Assembly: GCF_032854445.1 (NCBI RefSeq)
Contig: NC_088301.1
Location: forward strand, 32,658,402 to 32,722,401
Direction of reading: 5' to 3'
Length of the DNA stretch: 64,000 nucleotides
Origin: Liolophura sinensis
Lineage: Eukaryota > Mollusca > Polyplacophora > Chitonida > Chitonidae
The position numbers and the translations under genes were made by a program. The stretch's first letter is position 1; the number at the start of each line of letters is the position of its first letter. Shown piece after piece: positions 37,601 through 52,600 of this stretch. The notes under the pieces were generated by a model. The model ran no database searches. It was given only the letters and a program-made list of their open reading frames with translations, and was not told the DNA's origin.

Positions 37601-40600
37601 CCTATGGGTGATTACTCACACTGACCTGATTACGTGTAGCTTAAGTGGTAGTGAGGACACGACCTATGGGTGATTACTCACACTGACCTGATTATGTGTA
37701 GCTTAAGTGGTAGTGAGGACACGACCTATGGGTGATTACTCACACTGACCTGATTACGTGTAGCTTAAGGGGTAGTCAGGACGCCCTATGGGTGATTACT
37801 CACACTGACCTGATTACGTGTAGCTTAAGTGGTAGTGAGGACACGCCCTATGGGTGATTACTCACACTGACCTGATTACGTGTAGCTTAAGGGGTAGTCA
37901 GGACGCCCTATGGGTGATTACTCACACTGACCTGATTACGTGTAGCTTAAGTGGTAGTGAGGACACGACCTATGGGTGATTACTCACACTGACCTGATTC
38001 CGTGTAGCTTAAGTGGTAGTGAGGACACGACCTATGGGTGATTACTCACACTGACCTGATTCCGTGTAGCTTAAGTGGCAGTGAGGACACGACCTATGGG
38101 TGATTACTTACACTGACCTGATTACGTGTAGCTTAAGGGGTAGTCAGGACGCCCTATGGGTGATTACTCACACTGACCTGATTACGTGTAGCTTAAGTGG
38201 TAGTGAGGACACGCCCTATGGGTGATTACTCACACTGACCTGATTACGTGTAGCTTAAGTGGTAGTCAGGACACGCCCTATGGGTGATTACTCACACTGA
38301 CCTGATTACGTGTAGCTTAAGTGGTAGTGAGGACACGCCCTATGGGTGATTACTCACACTGACCTGATTACGTGTAGCTTAAGTGGTAGTCAGGACGCCC
38401 TATGGGTGATTACTCACACTGACCTGATTACGTGTAGCTTAAGTGGTAGTGAGGACACGCCCTATGGGTGATTACTCACACTGACCTGATTACGTGTAGC
38501 TTAAGGGGTAGTCAGGACGCCCTATGGGTGATTACTCACACTGACCTGATTACGTGTAGCTTAAGTGGTAGTGAGGACACGACCTATGGGTGATTACTCA
38601 CACTGACCTGATTACGTGTAGCTTAAGTGGTAGTGAGGACACGACCTATGGGTGATTACTCACACTGACCTGATTACGTGTAGCTTAAGTGGTAGTCAGG
38701 ACACGCCCTATGGGTGATTACTCACACTGACCTGATTACGTGTAGCTTAAGTGGTAGTGAGGACACGCCCTATGGGTGATTACTCACACTGACCTGATTA
38801 CGTGTAGCTTAAGGGGTAGTCAGGACACGCCCTATGGGTGATTACTCACACTGACCTGATTACGTGTAGCTTAAGTGGTAGTGAGGACACGCCCTATGGG
38901 TGATTACTCACACTGACCTGATTACGTGTAGCTTAAGTGGTAGTGAGGACACGACCTATGGGTGATTACTCACACTGACCTGATTACGTGTAGCTTAAGT
39001 GGTAGTGAGGACACGACCTATGGGTGATTACTCACACTGACCTGATTACGTGTAGCTTAAGGGGTAGTGAGGACACGCCCTATGGGTGATTACTCACACT
39101 GACCTGATTACGTGTAGCTTAAGGGGTAGTCAGGACACGACCTATGGGTGATTACTCACACTGACCTGATTACGTGTAGCTTAAGTGGTAGTGAGGACAC
39201 GCCCTATGGGTGATTACTCACACTGACCTGATTACGTGTAGCTTAAGTGGTAGTGAGGACACGACCTATGGGTGATTACTCACACTGACCTGATTACGTG
39301 TAGCTTAAGTGGTAGTGAGGACACGACCTATGGGTGATTACTCACACTGACCTGATTACGTGTAGCTTAAGTGGTAGTGAGGACACGACCTATGGGTGAT
39401 TACTCACACTGACCTGATTACGTGTAGCTTAAGTGGTAGTGAGGACACGACCTATGGGTGATTACTCACACTGACCTGATTACGTGTAGCTTAAGTGGTA
39501 GTCAGGACACGACCTATGGGTGATTACTCACACTGACCTGATTACGTGTAGCTTAAGTGGTAGTCACACTATTGTAAATTTTTGTTTTGAAAGCAAAATG
39601 AGTCTTCTTTAAGTATGAGAGGAGGGTATAAAAATGAAACTGAAAAATCATTTAATTTGTGAGACTATGTAAGCAATTTGGAAAGTTTTCAAGAATTGGA
39701 AAATCTTCTGAAACATTAAAATAGGTCAAAAAAATTTGTCATTCATCATGTACTTCCAACAGTGAACCTGTTGTATGTGACATAGCCTCCATAATGCTCT
39801 GTTGAGTATTCTGTGTTTTTTAAATAGTTATAATAACTATTTACAGGTAACAACCACCCTGGGGAGATCGATTGCTTAGCTGTGGATGCTTTTTTGGTGT
39901 TCACAAGTTGTCAGAATGTGGTGCGGGCTTTTGACCGAGGCAGGCAGGTTAGATTTTACTGCGTCTTAGACCACCATATAGCAGTTTTCACATTAAGCCA
40001 TCCTTAAATAATTCTTTGCTAGCTGTAACAAAAAATAATGCAGGTTGGTATGGAATTTTTAAAATTTTAGTTAATGGAAAAGATAGGAACTTTAATGAAA
40101 TTAACATGGAGAGAGTAAAAAATGAGGTTTATTTTAGTAGGGCTAACATAAGGATGGTTTGGGAAATAATCACCTCTCTTTGCAGACTTCAAATTGATGG
40201 ATATGACTGCATGGCAGCCCAAGGCATATACATGTATGGGTGGGCCTCCATAACTGAGGTGGTTAGCATGGTGCAGTGACCACTGCAGTTGTTGCGAGTT
40301 CAAGCCCGGCTTATGCTGGCTTGTCAGCAACATGCGGATGGTCCTTGGTTTCCCCGGTGCTCTGTCCCGTTTCCTCCCACCGTAATGTTGGCGTAAAACA
40401 CTAATCAAATAAGCAAAGAAACAAAATAAATTCATGAAAATATGTCAGATGTCAGTAGATTCCTGTGTGATAGATAACACAGGTGATGAGTTCAGCTATT
40501 TGGGGCTGAACTATAGCCTTGTTACTGTAACCATGTACAGGATACTTGTCAGAAAGCTGAAAATTCTACTGGTGGAGCCTCGCTGACTGGTCGCATTTTT

Positions 40601-43600
40601 GAAAGAAGCTCTTGCTTGTATTTGAGAATAAACAAATTGGGCTGGTTTCCTCACAGGGCTCTGTTCTGTCCACTTCTCCTGGATACTGTCTGACTCTGAC
40701 TTGCTCCCTAATCCCTGACGCAGCCTTGAGATTTTCGTCTACCTGTCTGTGTGCATAAAATAGCCTCTGGGAGCAGGACATGGTAGAGTGGTTAAAGGGG
40801 CTTGTCTTTCATTTGTAAGACACAGGAGATGAGAGTTCCACTCTCCCAACCCTGCAGTGTAACTGACTTTTTTCCCTGTTGTTATTGGCTTTTTAGCGAA
40901 GGAATGTTGTGTTATTATTTCAGGTTATCCACACATATGAAGGTCATGAGGCAACTGTTCATCTCCTCCTGCCATTTGGGAATCACCTTATTTCCGTGGA
41001 CAAGAACAGTTGTATGAAAATCTGGGATATCAGATCTGAAGGTATAAGCATGAAATGTAAAGGTTCAACTAGTTTTTACTTTCACTTCAGGTTTTTGTCT
41101 CTCTCTGTTTTGATTATGATGGAGGAAATGTGTATGATAAAAATATGGTATGAATCCAGAGGGAGACTGCATGGCATAGTTCTGTTCTTGTCTTCTCTGG
41201 GGAGTTTTATGCCATACACAAATATTTTGAGCAAGGAAACAGGACTGGTTGGCTCGGTGTCAGTATAATGTGACTGGGTGGGGTGTTGTGTCTGGTGTCT
41301 TCGGTATGATGCTTCAGTGCCGGCAGCACTTTGGTGGCATGACTTGACCTGCCATAAGAAGACAGAATATATTTGCACACTTCTAATGACTCCTCATTAA
41401 ATCCATTGTATATGTAAACTAAACCAGCTGGGACACAAAGGCTGCTGCTATCAAAAGGGGAAGTAACTTTGTGTGACTTTAGGTTATTGTGAAATTTGAG
41501 CATTTTTTTTTTTTTTTGACATTACCCACATTTAAGTTCTGCAGAAATACCATCTGATAAATCCTTCATTAAAAATTCATAAAACATTGCTGACTCAGCC
41601 CTCTATGAACTTATAAATTCCTGTATGAAAACTGGATTTTGACATTGAGCTTTATCTTTCAGAACTGTATCTGGAAATACAGTTTGAGAACAGAAATTTC
41701 CAGGTGACTGCGTTGATGCACCCAAACACATACCTGAACAAGATTGTGCTGGCCAGCAAACAGGGAACAATGCAGTTGTGGAATATCAAAACAAACAAAC
41801 TCGTTTACACCTTCAAAGGCTGGAATGAAGCAATTCTTGTCCTAGAGCAGGTAGGTTGTTTGTGGAATCTAATGGATGTAGTGTTTGTAGATCATGTTGA
41901 CAAATACCATACTTGATAGAATAAGATTTTATTTAGTTATATCACTGATAGATAATACTTATCACTGATAAATCAGATGTCTGATATTTCAGGCTCCAGC
42001 TGTAGACGGGGTAGACATTGGCTTAATGATGTCTGATATTTCAGGCTCCAGCTGTAGATGTGGTAGACATTGTTGTAATGATGTCTGATATTTCAGGCTC
42101 CAGCTGTAGATATATCAGGCATTGATGTAATGATGTCTGATATTTCAGGCTCCAGTTGTAGATGTGGTAGACATTGGTGTAATGGTGTCTGATATTTCAG
42201 GCATTGATGTAATGATGTCTGATATTTCAGGCTCCAGCTGTAGATATATCAGGCATTGATGTAATGATGTCTGATATTTCAGGCTCCAGTTGTAGATGTG
42301 GTGGACATTGGTGTAATGATGTCTGATATTTCAGGCTCCAGCTGTAGATATATCAGGCATTGATGTAATGATGTCTGATATTTCAGGCTCCAGCTGTAGA
42401 TATATCAGGCATTAATGCAATGATGTCTGATATTTCAGGCTCCAGCTGTAGATATATCGGGCATTAATGTAATGATGTCTGATATTTCAGGCTCCAGCTG
42501 TAGATGTGGTAGACATAAGTGTAATGATGTCTGATATTTCAGGCTCCAGCTGTAGATGTGTCAGGCATTGATATGATGATGTCTGAAATTTCATGCTGCA
42601 TCTGTAGATGTGGTGGACATTGGTGTTATGATGTCTGATATTTCAGGCTCCAGCTGTAGATGGGGTAGACATAAGTGTAATGATGTCTGATATTTCAGGC
42701 TCCAGCAGTGGATGTGGCAGGGATTGGTGTAATGATGTCTGATATTTCAGGCTCCAGCAGTGGATGTGGCAGGGATTGGTGTAATGATGTCTGATATTTC
42801 AGGCTCCAGCAGTGGATGTGGCAGGGATTGGTGTAATGATGTCTGATATTTCAGGCTCCAGCAGTGGATGTGGCAGGGATTGGTATGGCAGACGGACAAA
42901 TCTACTTACATAACCTCAGGTTTGATGAAACTGTCATGAGCTTCCGGCAGGAATGGGGACCCGTCACAGCAATATCATTCCGAACAGGTGAGGCTGAAGC
43001 ATTTATCAACTTCTCAGTATACAGTTTTGGTTTGCACTGCTATACATCCAGACTCTTTATTTTCTGGACCGCTTGGGTGGCCTGATGGTGAGAGCGTCTG
43101 CCTCGAAGACGGGAGACACCTATGGATGGTCGTGGGTTTCCCCTGGGCTCTGCCCGGTTTCCCCCCACCATGATGCTGGCCGTCGTCGTATAACACCAAT
43201 CAAATAAATAAATATAAAAGTCCATGACTGAATTAATTTAATTCACTTAAAATAGACTACCAGTAGAGTATGTACGTAAGTGGGCTATATAGGTATAGCG
43301 AGGCGAAAAAGAATTAGATTGTGGAGAATTTCATCACAGCTGTGATGTTTACAAGATTTCCTTGAGATTTTCCTTGGGATAAAAAGGAAACTGATGCTCT
43401 TAAAACAAAAAAAAAAACATGTAGGTTGTTGAATGTTAGAGCTCTCTATCTGTACACAGATTGTGGACATGTGTAACAGAGAGTAAAGCACTCGATGGTA
43501 TATTTCTTTGTAATCAGATGGTGAAGGTAATGTATGGGTTTTGGGTTTCCATACACCTTTCTAAAGGGTAACATGCCCCAGATTACACCGAAATAAGTTG

Positions 43601-46600
43601 AAATCTGTAGCTGACGTATGTCCAGCAGCAGAGATGATAATGGGATAATTGTTTCATTAGTGGGAGTGGGTGGTGGGAATCCGTAGTCAAAACAACACTG
43701 TCAAACAGACTGATAATTAAGTCCTGCGCTCCACATATTTCACAAAAAGTCAGAATTGAGTTTTAGTGAAATGTATTCAGTTTGTCTCAAGCTTACAGCA
43801 TACTTTTGAGTTTTTTAAACTCTGTATTCAGTATTTTGAATTTAACAGTAGTTAAGGTCGACCTCTCTGAATTTGTCTTCCACGACATAGCGGGGATATT
43901 TGTGTATCAAACGTGGGAAAATTCACCACTAACTTGCCGTAGGCTGGAGGTTTTCACCCACACCCACATCAACATCCTCCACCCGTGAAACTGCCTGCCA
44001 TTGTACAAGTGATCTTGTTGTTGTTGTTGCTGCTACAGATGGACACCCCGTGATGACTACAGGAAGTTCTGTTGGGCATATTGCATTGTGGGATTTAGAA
44101 GAGCGAAAGCTGAAGAGCCAGATACGACGAGCTCACGACAGTGCTGTGTCTGGGATGAAGTGCTTACCCTGTGAGCCTCTGATGGTCACTTCCTCACCTG
44201 ACAACTCGTTAAAGGTAACTCATAAATCACTCAAACAGCTTACCTAAAGGTTTGTTGACAACACCAGTAACAGGTAACAATGAATACTTTGAGCCATACA
44301 GGTGGATTAGATTAAAGGATGTGTGAAAATGAACTCTAAATCAAAAACTATTGTTTTAAAGGAAATGCTTATGCCAAAAAAGAAAAGATAGACAAAAGTA
44401 AGTTTGAGGCATATGTTTAATCTCTTAATAACTGCTCTATTTTATCCATATTTTTGATCATTTGTCAGGAATTATTGGACATTTCATTGATAAACAATAA
44501 TACAGGGAACCTGGGACCACTGTAACCCCAGTTCGTGTTCCCTACTCCATATCCAAAGTTGTTTTATTTATTTATTTATTTAATTGGTGTTTTATGCCGT
44601 ACTCAAGAATATTTCACTTATACGATGGCGGCCAGCATTATGGTGGGTGGAAACCGGGCACAGCCCGGGGGAAACCCCACGACCATCTGCCGGTCACCCA
44701 TTATCATCTGCTTTGATGCACATCAAAAGAATAAGTTTAGGGTCATTATGTGCTTCCGAAAGCATATTTTTACTAAACTTCAGGTGAAATGCAGTAGACA
44801 GGAGATTTTTTGGCTTTATTATAGGCAACTCCAATTTTAATTGTAAAATAAATAGTTTGTCATGGAATTTAGGGTGGACATGTCTTTGAAGGTGTGTACA
44901 TTTACTTTGTGTACCCCCATATCAGGTGTGGATATTTGATCTTCCGGATGAAGGGGGACGACTCTTGCGCCAGAGGGCAGGTCACAGTGCCCCACCGTCC
45001 AAACTCTGTTACTATGGTGATAAGGGTCAGACCATTCTCAGTGCAGGTAAGCGAAAGGTCAATTGACTGAAAATTCTGTCTTAATGCCATTCAAAGACGG
45101 TTTCCTGTAAAACGAAAAGCCCTTACATTCAGTGCAGGTAGAAAGACATGTCAGTGTAAAAAGACTACTTCAGTGGACTAGTGGTAAGAACATCCGCCTT
45201 AAAGTTGGGAGGCCTTGGATCAAACCTGGGTCGGATTAGATCTGGGTGGGGTCACACCTGGGTGGGGTCAAACCTGGGTGGGGTCACACCTGGGTGGGGT
45301 CAAACCTGGGTGTGGTCACACCAAAGAATTTACGAATAGTACTTGTTGCTGCCTGGCGTTGGTGATCAGTGTTAAAAGGTTAAAACAGGACTGGTTAGCC
45401 TGGTGTCAGTATAGTGTGACTGGGTGAGGTGTCATGTCTGGTGTCTTCAACATGGTACTACAGTGGCAGCTGCATTTTGGTGGCGGTTGACCTATTTGCA
45501 ACAGTACTACTTATGATTGGTCAGTTGTGTGTTCCTGACTGACTGTTCGGACAGTTCAGGGCTACTTGAAGGCCCAGCCTTTGTTTGGCTTATCAGGTTT
45601 AAAATAAAAAAACAAAACAACAACCAGGTTGTCTATTGAAGAGTTTCTTAAATGATATTTCATTTTAGAGGAACATGTTAGAGTGTTTTTTCTTACAAAA
45701 ATAAGATCTTTGTATGATTGTTAGATAATTTATCATACTTTGTTTCCACAAATGAAGTGAGCACATGTGTCTACATTTAACAGTTCAATTTTCAGTATTA
45801 TGGGCTCATAGAGATCAGTTACCAGATAGTACATGTAAGGGTAGGCAAAATCTGAACACAGTGAAAATAACCATAAAAATTATATATGAATGTTCTTTAC
45901 GTCTGATTTATTTGATTGGAGTTTTACATAGTACTCAAGAATATTTCACTTATATGACGGTGGTCAGCATTATGATGGAAGGAAACTGGGCAGAGCCTGG
46001 GGAAAAGCCATGAGCTGAACTTGAACTCACAGTGAGCACATTGGTGAGAGGCCTCTGGGTGGTTGTGCTGCACAACCACGCTAACCACTAGGCCACGGTT
46101 CCTCCCCACCCCTCCCATTTTATGATTGTGTGATTTAAGTAGACATTATTTGAGATTATATTCTTATCAGACTTGCATGCTAAGCCTGAAGTCTAGTCTA
46201 AAGCATGTAGTGTTAACTTTTATCATGTATTTATTTATTTGATTGTTCTAATGCCATACACAAGAATTTTTGGCATGTGATATTCGGTATGGTTTCAGGA
46301 CAGGACAGTACCTTGAGGTCATTCTCCACCGTGCATGAAAAACACAGTAAAAGCTTGGGAAGAGCGTCCTATAATAAATCCAACAGCAAGAAGTCAGGAC
46401 TGAAGAATGATCGACACAGGATGCCTTCTGTTGTTGAATTAGCTGCAGGTAAGAGTAAGGACGCGTCAGTCTAGTGTAACTCTCAAAACAGTGGAGGTTA
46501 AGAGTGGTCTTATTGCTAATTATGTATTAACAGTGTGGTACCAGTGACAAACTTTCAAGAACACCTTGTGATAAAGCGTTGTGTTGTGTTGAAAATAGCA

Positions 46601-49600
46601 CTTTACTGACTATTTACATGCTTAAAGGAGAAAAAAACAGAAAAATGATGCCTTAATCAAATGAAAGAACATGAAAAATTATTTGCATATAAAGTCTTTC
46701 ATAATAGTAAGATTTTTCCATTCAGGAGAACAGGCTAATTTGAAATTATTTTCTTATGGTGGCCACCTCTTGGTACATGTTGTCTTTGCATAGTAATGTT
46801 CTAATAAGGGATGTGATGCATGTCCAATAAATTTATTTGAATATATATTTATTGTTTATATCCAAATACAGGCATTTAAGCTGAATTATGATAATATATC
46901 TACACATGAATTAAATGCATTTAAATATTTCAATTCAAGGTGGGCTTCATCGAATATATAATGAATATATATATATATATTCTTTAGTGACTTGGAGTTA
47001 CATGTGTTACCCAGTGGCTGATCTTGATGTTTTCAGAACCTTGTAGAGAAAGTGATTGGGACAACATAGTGTGTGTACATCGTGGGTTGTCCATGGCAAC
47101 CACATGGAGTTACATTCACTCTACAATGGGCAAGTACAAGCTTCGACATGAACGCTTTGAGACAGACCCCAAACTGCGAACGGCCTCTGCCACCGTGAGT
47201 AAAATCAGAGTTTTGGATGTTATATTGAAGAGCAGCTTCAGTTGCCTTCAAATGGAGCGCCATGATTTTTGGGTAGTGCTTAATTGCTCTTAATTTGTTA
47301 AAAGTGATTAAAGTGACTCTTCGAGTCTTACTAGCCTGGTATCTGTCTGCAGTAGTTACATGATTACATGAAATGAAAGGCACTTGGTGACCAAAATCTG
47401 TGTACCATGATTTTTTGAGGATTATATCTAGGAATCTGGGTGAAACGGAAAAGACTGATCAACAGCAGAGAGTGAAACATGCCCACAAGCTAGTTACCCT
47501 CATCCACAAAATAATGCTTGTTAAATAGACATAAATATATCACCTCAAAGATAGGATTCTTAAGAATCTCAAATAAACTTTGGGAATTGTTTCTTGTAGA
47601 ATTTTGTTCAAATTTATTGAATGAAACTAATCAGAAAAATATTTATCGTGTGAAGAAAGTCATATATTTAGGCCTATGGATATCTGCATTATAATGTTTT
47701 GCAGTGTGTGACGATAAGCTCCTGTGGGAACTTTGCCCTGATTGGCTACAGCTCTGGTCATGTGGATATGTGGAATCTGCAGTCGGGGCTCTATAGGGGT
47801 GGATACGGTGAGCCAACAGGTAAAACTGCATGCTGTACATTGGGCTTTCACTATTCGAGATCGTAGACATCCTGGCACATTCTGTTTCACCCACACCAAC
47901 ATGCTTTACTCGTGCAGGCACAGTGGTGAAAACATTGTCGAAATACAAAATACAGAAGTCTGCTTCACAGCACAGCTAGTTTTTCGTAGCATTCAAAGTT
48001 CACATATCATGTGTAGATTGTTTCTAACTTACTGTAATTTCTGGTTATTATCAGCCATAGTTCTCAGAATATCATACAAAGTTCACATGTTATCTTCCAC
48101 CTCATGGTCTGCTTACTGTCTCGAACATTGTGCACAAATACGACGTACAATGTTTTTAATCTCTGCAAGTAATATGCACACCTTCTGCCTGAACTCATTT
48201 AGTTGAAATGTCGGAGCAAGAGATTGTCACAAAGAGTGTAGCATCGTAATATGTGAATGGTGGCACCCTGAACACAACTCTACACAATGTTAGGTTTTGT
48301 AAACAAAATTGGAAATACGATCAAGGTATTTTCTGTTTTGCATAGGGGTGGAAATAAACTGTAAATCTGAGCCTGTTTCTGTGTACATCATAGCATCATA
48401 CTGGAGAACTATGCATTCAGTATTAAATGCAGTACGGAGGTGAAGACAGCATCAGATGACGTCATGATCAGACACTATACTGAAAATTTTATCTAAAATA
48501 TCAGTATTAAATGCATTCAAATGTTTGAATTGGATGATGGGCTTTACAGGCCATGTTGATTCTTTCATTTTCATTTTTTTGTTCTTTACCATGCATTTAT
48601 GGTCAGAAAATATCAGAAATGTCAGAAAAAATGCATGTTTTAGTGCACAATACATAATGCACATTCATGGAATTTTGTCAAATGTAAAGGTAGAAAAACA
48701 CCATGAGACATCCTTAAAGCCCATTCAGATACTCAGTTCATTTATTTAGATGCATTGTTATTTATTTATTAACAAGAAAGTCGAGGTAATTTAGAGGTTT
48801 GGTGTGTCTAATGTCACATGCTAATTTAGTGTTTTTGGTGTCTTTTTTTTTTTTTTTTCACGTGAATATGTCTCAGACACTTTCTAACACAGTCGTCAAA
48901 AACAACTTTGATATCATGTTCAGTTCCACCTAATCTGTTTTATCAAGTGTTTTTTCCCCTCTGTGTTTGACCAGCTCATAGTACACCGGTCAGAGGTGTT
49001 GTAATTGACGGCCTTAACCAAGTCACTGTCTCTGCCTCTGCTGAGGGGGACCTCAAGTTTTGGAAGTTCAAACGAAAGGATCTGCTGGGGACTTTGAAAC
49101 TGAACACGCCAATTTCCAAAATCAATCTTCATCGTGAAAGGTATGTGTGTAGAGCTATTTTAGCAAAATGATTACTTCTAAGCGGAAATCTGACGTGAGC
49201 TTTAGAAACCAATTCCATTAATAACCTATTGTAAGAATTTCTTGGCAAGCTCACCAGTGTAAAGCATTTCGACCTCCAGCCTTTGCATGGACTCGGAGCA
49301 TATTGGCTACGTCCTACCGAGCATCAGGGATGGTCTTTACAGAACCTAAGCCAGTTTGCCTAAAACCTCACAGATAACAATAACAGGAAGTTGATTGTCA
49401 TTCAAGTATGGACTCGCACCTTTATTGCTTTTTACCAGGAACTCTCCTGTACTCAAGGTGAAAGATGTCTGATTGGCCTCGACAAGCTTTGTTCATTTAT
49501 TACATTGTTGTGTAATGCCTTATTCAAAAATTAGTTTTCACTTATATGGTGGAATTTGTATTTATTTATTTATTTGATGCAATTTTTATGCCATACGGAA

Positions 49601-52600
49601 GAATATTTTGCTTATACAATGGCAGTCAGCATTATAGTAGGTGGAAATCCACAACCATCCGTAGGTTGCTGATATACCTTCCCGTGTAGGACCAGAGGAA
49701 GCTAGCATGAGCTGGACTTGAACTCACAGCGACCGCATTGATGGGAGGCTTCTGGGTTATTATGCTGCACTAGCACACAAACCACTAGGCCACATAGGCC
49801 CTCATGTGATTTGTACATTTCCCTGCCCTTACCTTGAGGCCTTGGTGACAGTAAGCAGTTATGATGCTTGTGTAGTCATTTGTACAGTGTTTCACCACTA
49901 TTATGGGCAATATCTGTATGTTACATGTAGGTTTTACAAGTTTTTTATTAGATTGCTAAAGGTCAGTGGTTTTCCCTGTGTACTCTGGTTTCTAGCATGT
50001 ATAAAACAGGCTCACCACGTTGATGTATGTCTGCATGTCCCATATTATTGTTGCTTAGTTATTTCCGCTATGAAAATAAAGACTTTTGTTTGTGAATGAA
50101 AAAAAATCTTTTTCTTTCAGTTCTATGCTAGCGGTAGCTTTGGATGATTTTGAGGTTCATATGGTTGACCTTGACACAAGACAAGTTGTCCGGGTCTTCT
50201 CTGGACACCGAAACAAGATTACAGATTTGGTATGTACTCATTTTACTCAGGAAACTAGTGCTTGCATTTCTTACTAGGTTTTTTCCAGGAAAGCCTTTGG
50301 CTCTAGTTCAGTTGTTAGACTTTTGTTGATCTACTTGATCTGTTGAATGCATAGGTCAATTCTCAAAATGACCCAACTACTTCAGTGGCTTAATGGTGGG
50401 GGCGTCTGCTTCGAAGTCTGGAAACCCGGGATCAAACCCGGGTAGGGTCCTACCAATGACTGTAAAAATGGTACTTGTTGGTGCCTCGCTTGGCGCTCAG
50501 CACTAAGAGCGAGGAAACAGGACTGGTTGACCTGGTGTCAGTATAATGTGACTGGGTGGGGTGTCATGTCTGGTGTTTTCGACATGATACTTCAGTGGTG
50601 GCAGCGCTCGCTCTGCCTCAAGATATATATAACACAGTATATGTACACACACCTAATGACTCCTCATCATCATATGGCTGAAAAATTGCTAAGTACACAG
50701 TTAAACCCCAAACATTCATTCATTCAAATTGCCCCAAATCACTCACAAGTGGGCTCTCTATGGAGACGTCTTAGTCCAGCTTGCGCTGGATCATTTTCAT
50801 CCTTCACTCCATTGGCTTGTCTAGTGCGCGATGAAGTGTGATTGTCATCTATGTAGTTGAGAATGCACACCCCACAAGGGGTGCTGCTTTGATCAAATTT
50901 TCAGTTTCCATGATACAAAGATATAAAAGCCTTATTCAGTTGCAGAACTAATCGTTCAGCCTTGTTTAACTGCCTCTGCAGCCAGTATTTTAAAACATTA
51001 TGACAGAACTATGGGGTGTAGAGAACCAGTTTGTGCAGTTTTATAAAGCATGCGTCTTCAGTGAAACCAATAAACCATTTTTAGTGTCATTTTCACAATA
51101 AATGTATGCATAAATTTCACAGGAACAAAATGCTTTAGTGGTTGAAAAGGTTAAAGATTTACAGTAGTCAAACTGAGGCTCTATGGGACAAAATTCTTGG
51201 TTCCATCACAACTGGCTAGAAATGACAAGTTAGGATGATATTGATGCAGTTGAAGTGTCAGGGTTCTGAATTTGCTATATGTATATAGGTTCACATTGGC
51301 TGAGATCCTGTTCGGTTTAAAATTTGGCTAATTCTGTCAGTTTTCTTGTTTCTGTGGCAACAGACTGTTTGAAAATGTTTCACTAAAGTGACTACTCTAA
51401 CCTGATTTTACGCGTGTTACAATGAGTTCCTGAGTTCTGACATGAACAGCTGTTTAACATGTGATTGTATGTGTCGCGTTCACTTCTTGTCTACATGTTG
51501 TCTACATGGTTATCATTGTACAGACGTTCAGCAGCGATGCTCGCTGGCTCATCACCTCGTCTATGGACTCAACCATCCGGGTGTGGGATGTCCCAACAGG
51601 AAGGTAATCATGCAGTCGGGTATTTAACAGTTTCGGCCAAGAAGAATCCAAAATTATTCTAATAAAAGTTACTGTTGTGAGTGAAAATTATATAGGTTTA
51701 CCCGAAAACACTAAAATGCAAGTTTTTGTTCCAATGTCTCTTTTAATTATTTATTTATTTGAAAAGTGTTTTATGCAGTACTCAAGAATATTTCACTTAT
51801 ATGACACCAGCCAGCATTTTGGTGGGAGAAAACTGGGCAGAGCCGGGGGAAAACCCATGACCATTCGCAGGTTGCTGGCATCCCTTCCTAGTACGGCTGG
51901 AGAGGAAGCCAGCTGGGCTGTACTCTCAGCGACTGAATTGGTGGGAGGCTCCTTGGTTATTGTGCCATGCTGGCATGCTGGCCTCCTTAGCCATGGAGCC
52001 CCCCTTCCATTTCTCTGCTCTAGTCACTACTCCTATGTAGCTACCATGTTAACAGCTTTGATTTATAGATTAATTTTTGGTTGAATCCAAACATATTCCT
52101 GTATTACTTTGTCTCTCAGGAATCCATTTGAATCAAAGTTTAGATTTGTGTATATTCAGACCATGCTTTTATCCCTTTTCTGAAGACAGATAAGAGATAA
52201 GATGTAGGGTGTACTTAATTCTTCAGACAGGTCATATTGCAGACTTAAATAAGCTTCTGTTTTTTTTGACTGTTCTGTAATGGAATTAAAATATGTATTT
52301 GGAAGTATTTGTAGTGCATGTATTAATTATCCATAGCCTATATTGATAGCCTGTGATATATTTCTCAGGTTGATAGATGTCTTCCTCCTGGATTCAGCAG
52401 TCTCCAGTTTGTGCATGTCACCCACGGGCGACTACTTGGTCACGTCTCATGTGGATGACCTTGGGGTGTATCTGTGGGCAAACATGACCTTGTTCAGACA
52501 TGTTCCCCTACAACCTTTACCCTCAGACTTTGAACCAAGCATATTAGAGATGCCATCAACAAGCAGGCAGTTAACAGGTGTGTATCTTAGAGTCTCCAGG

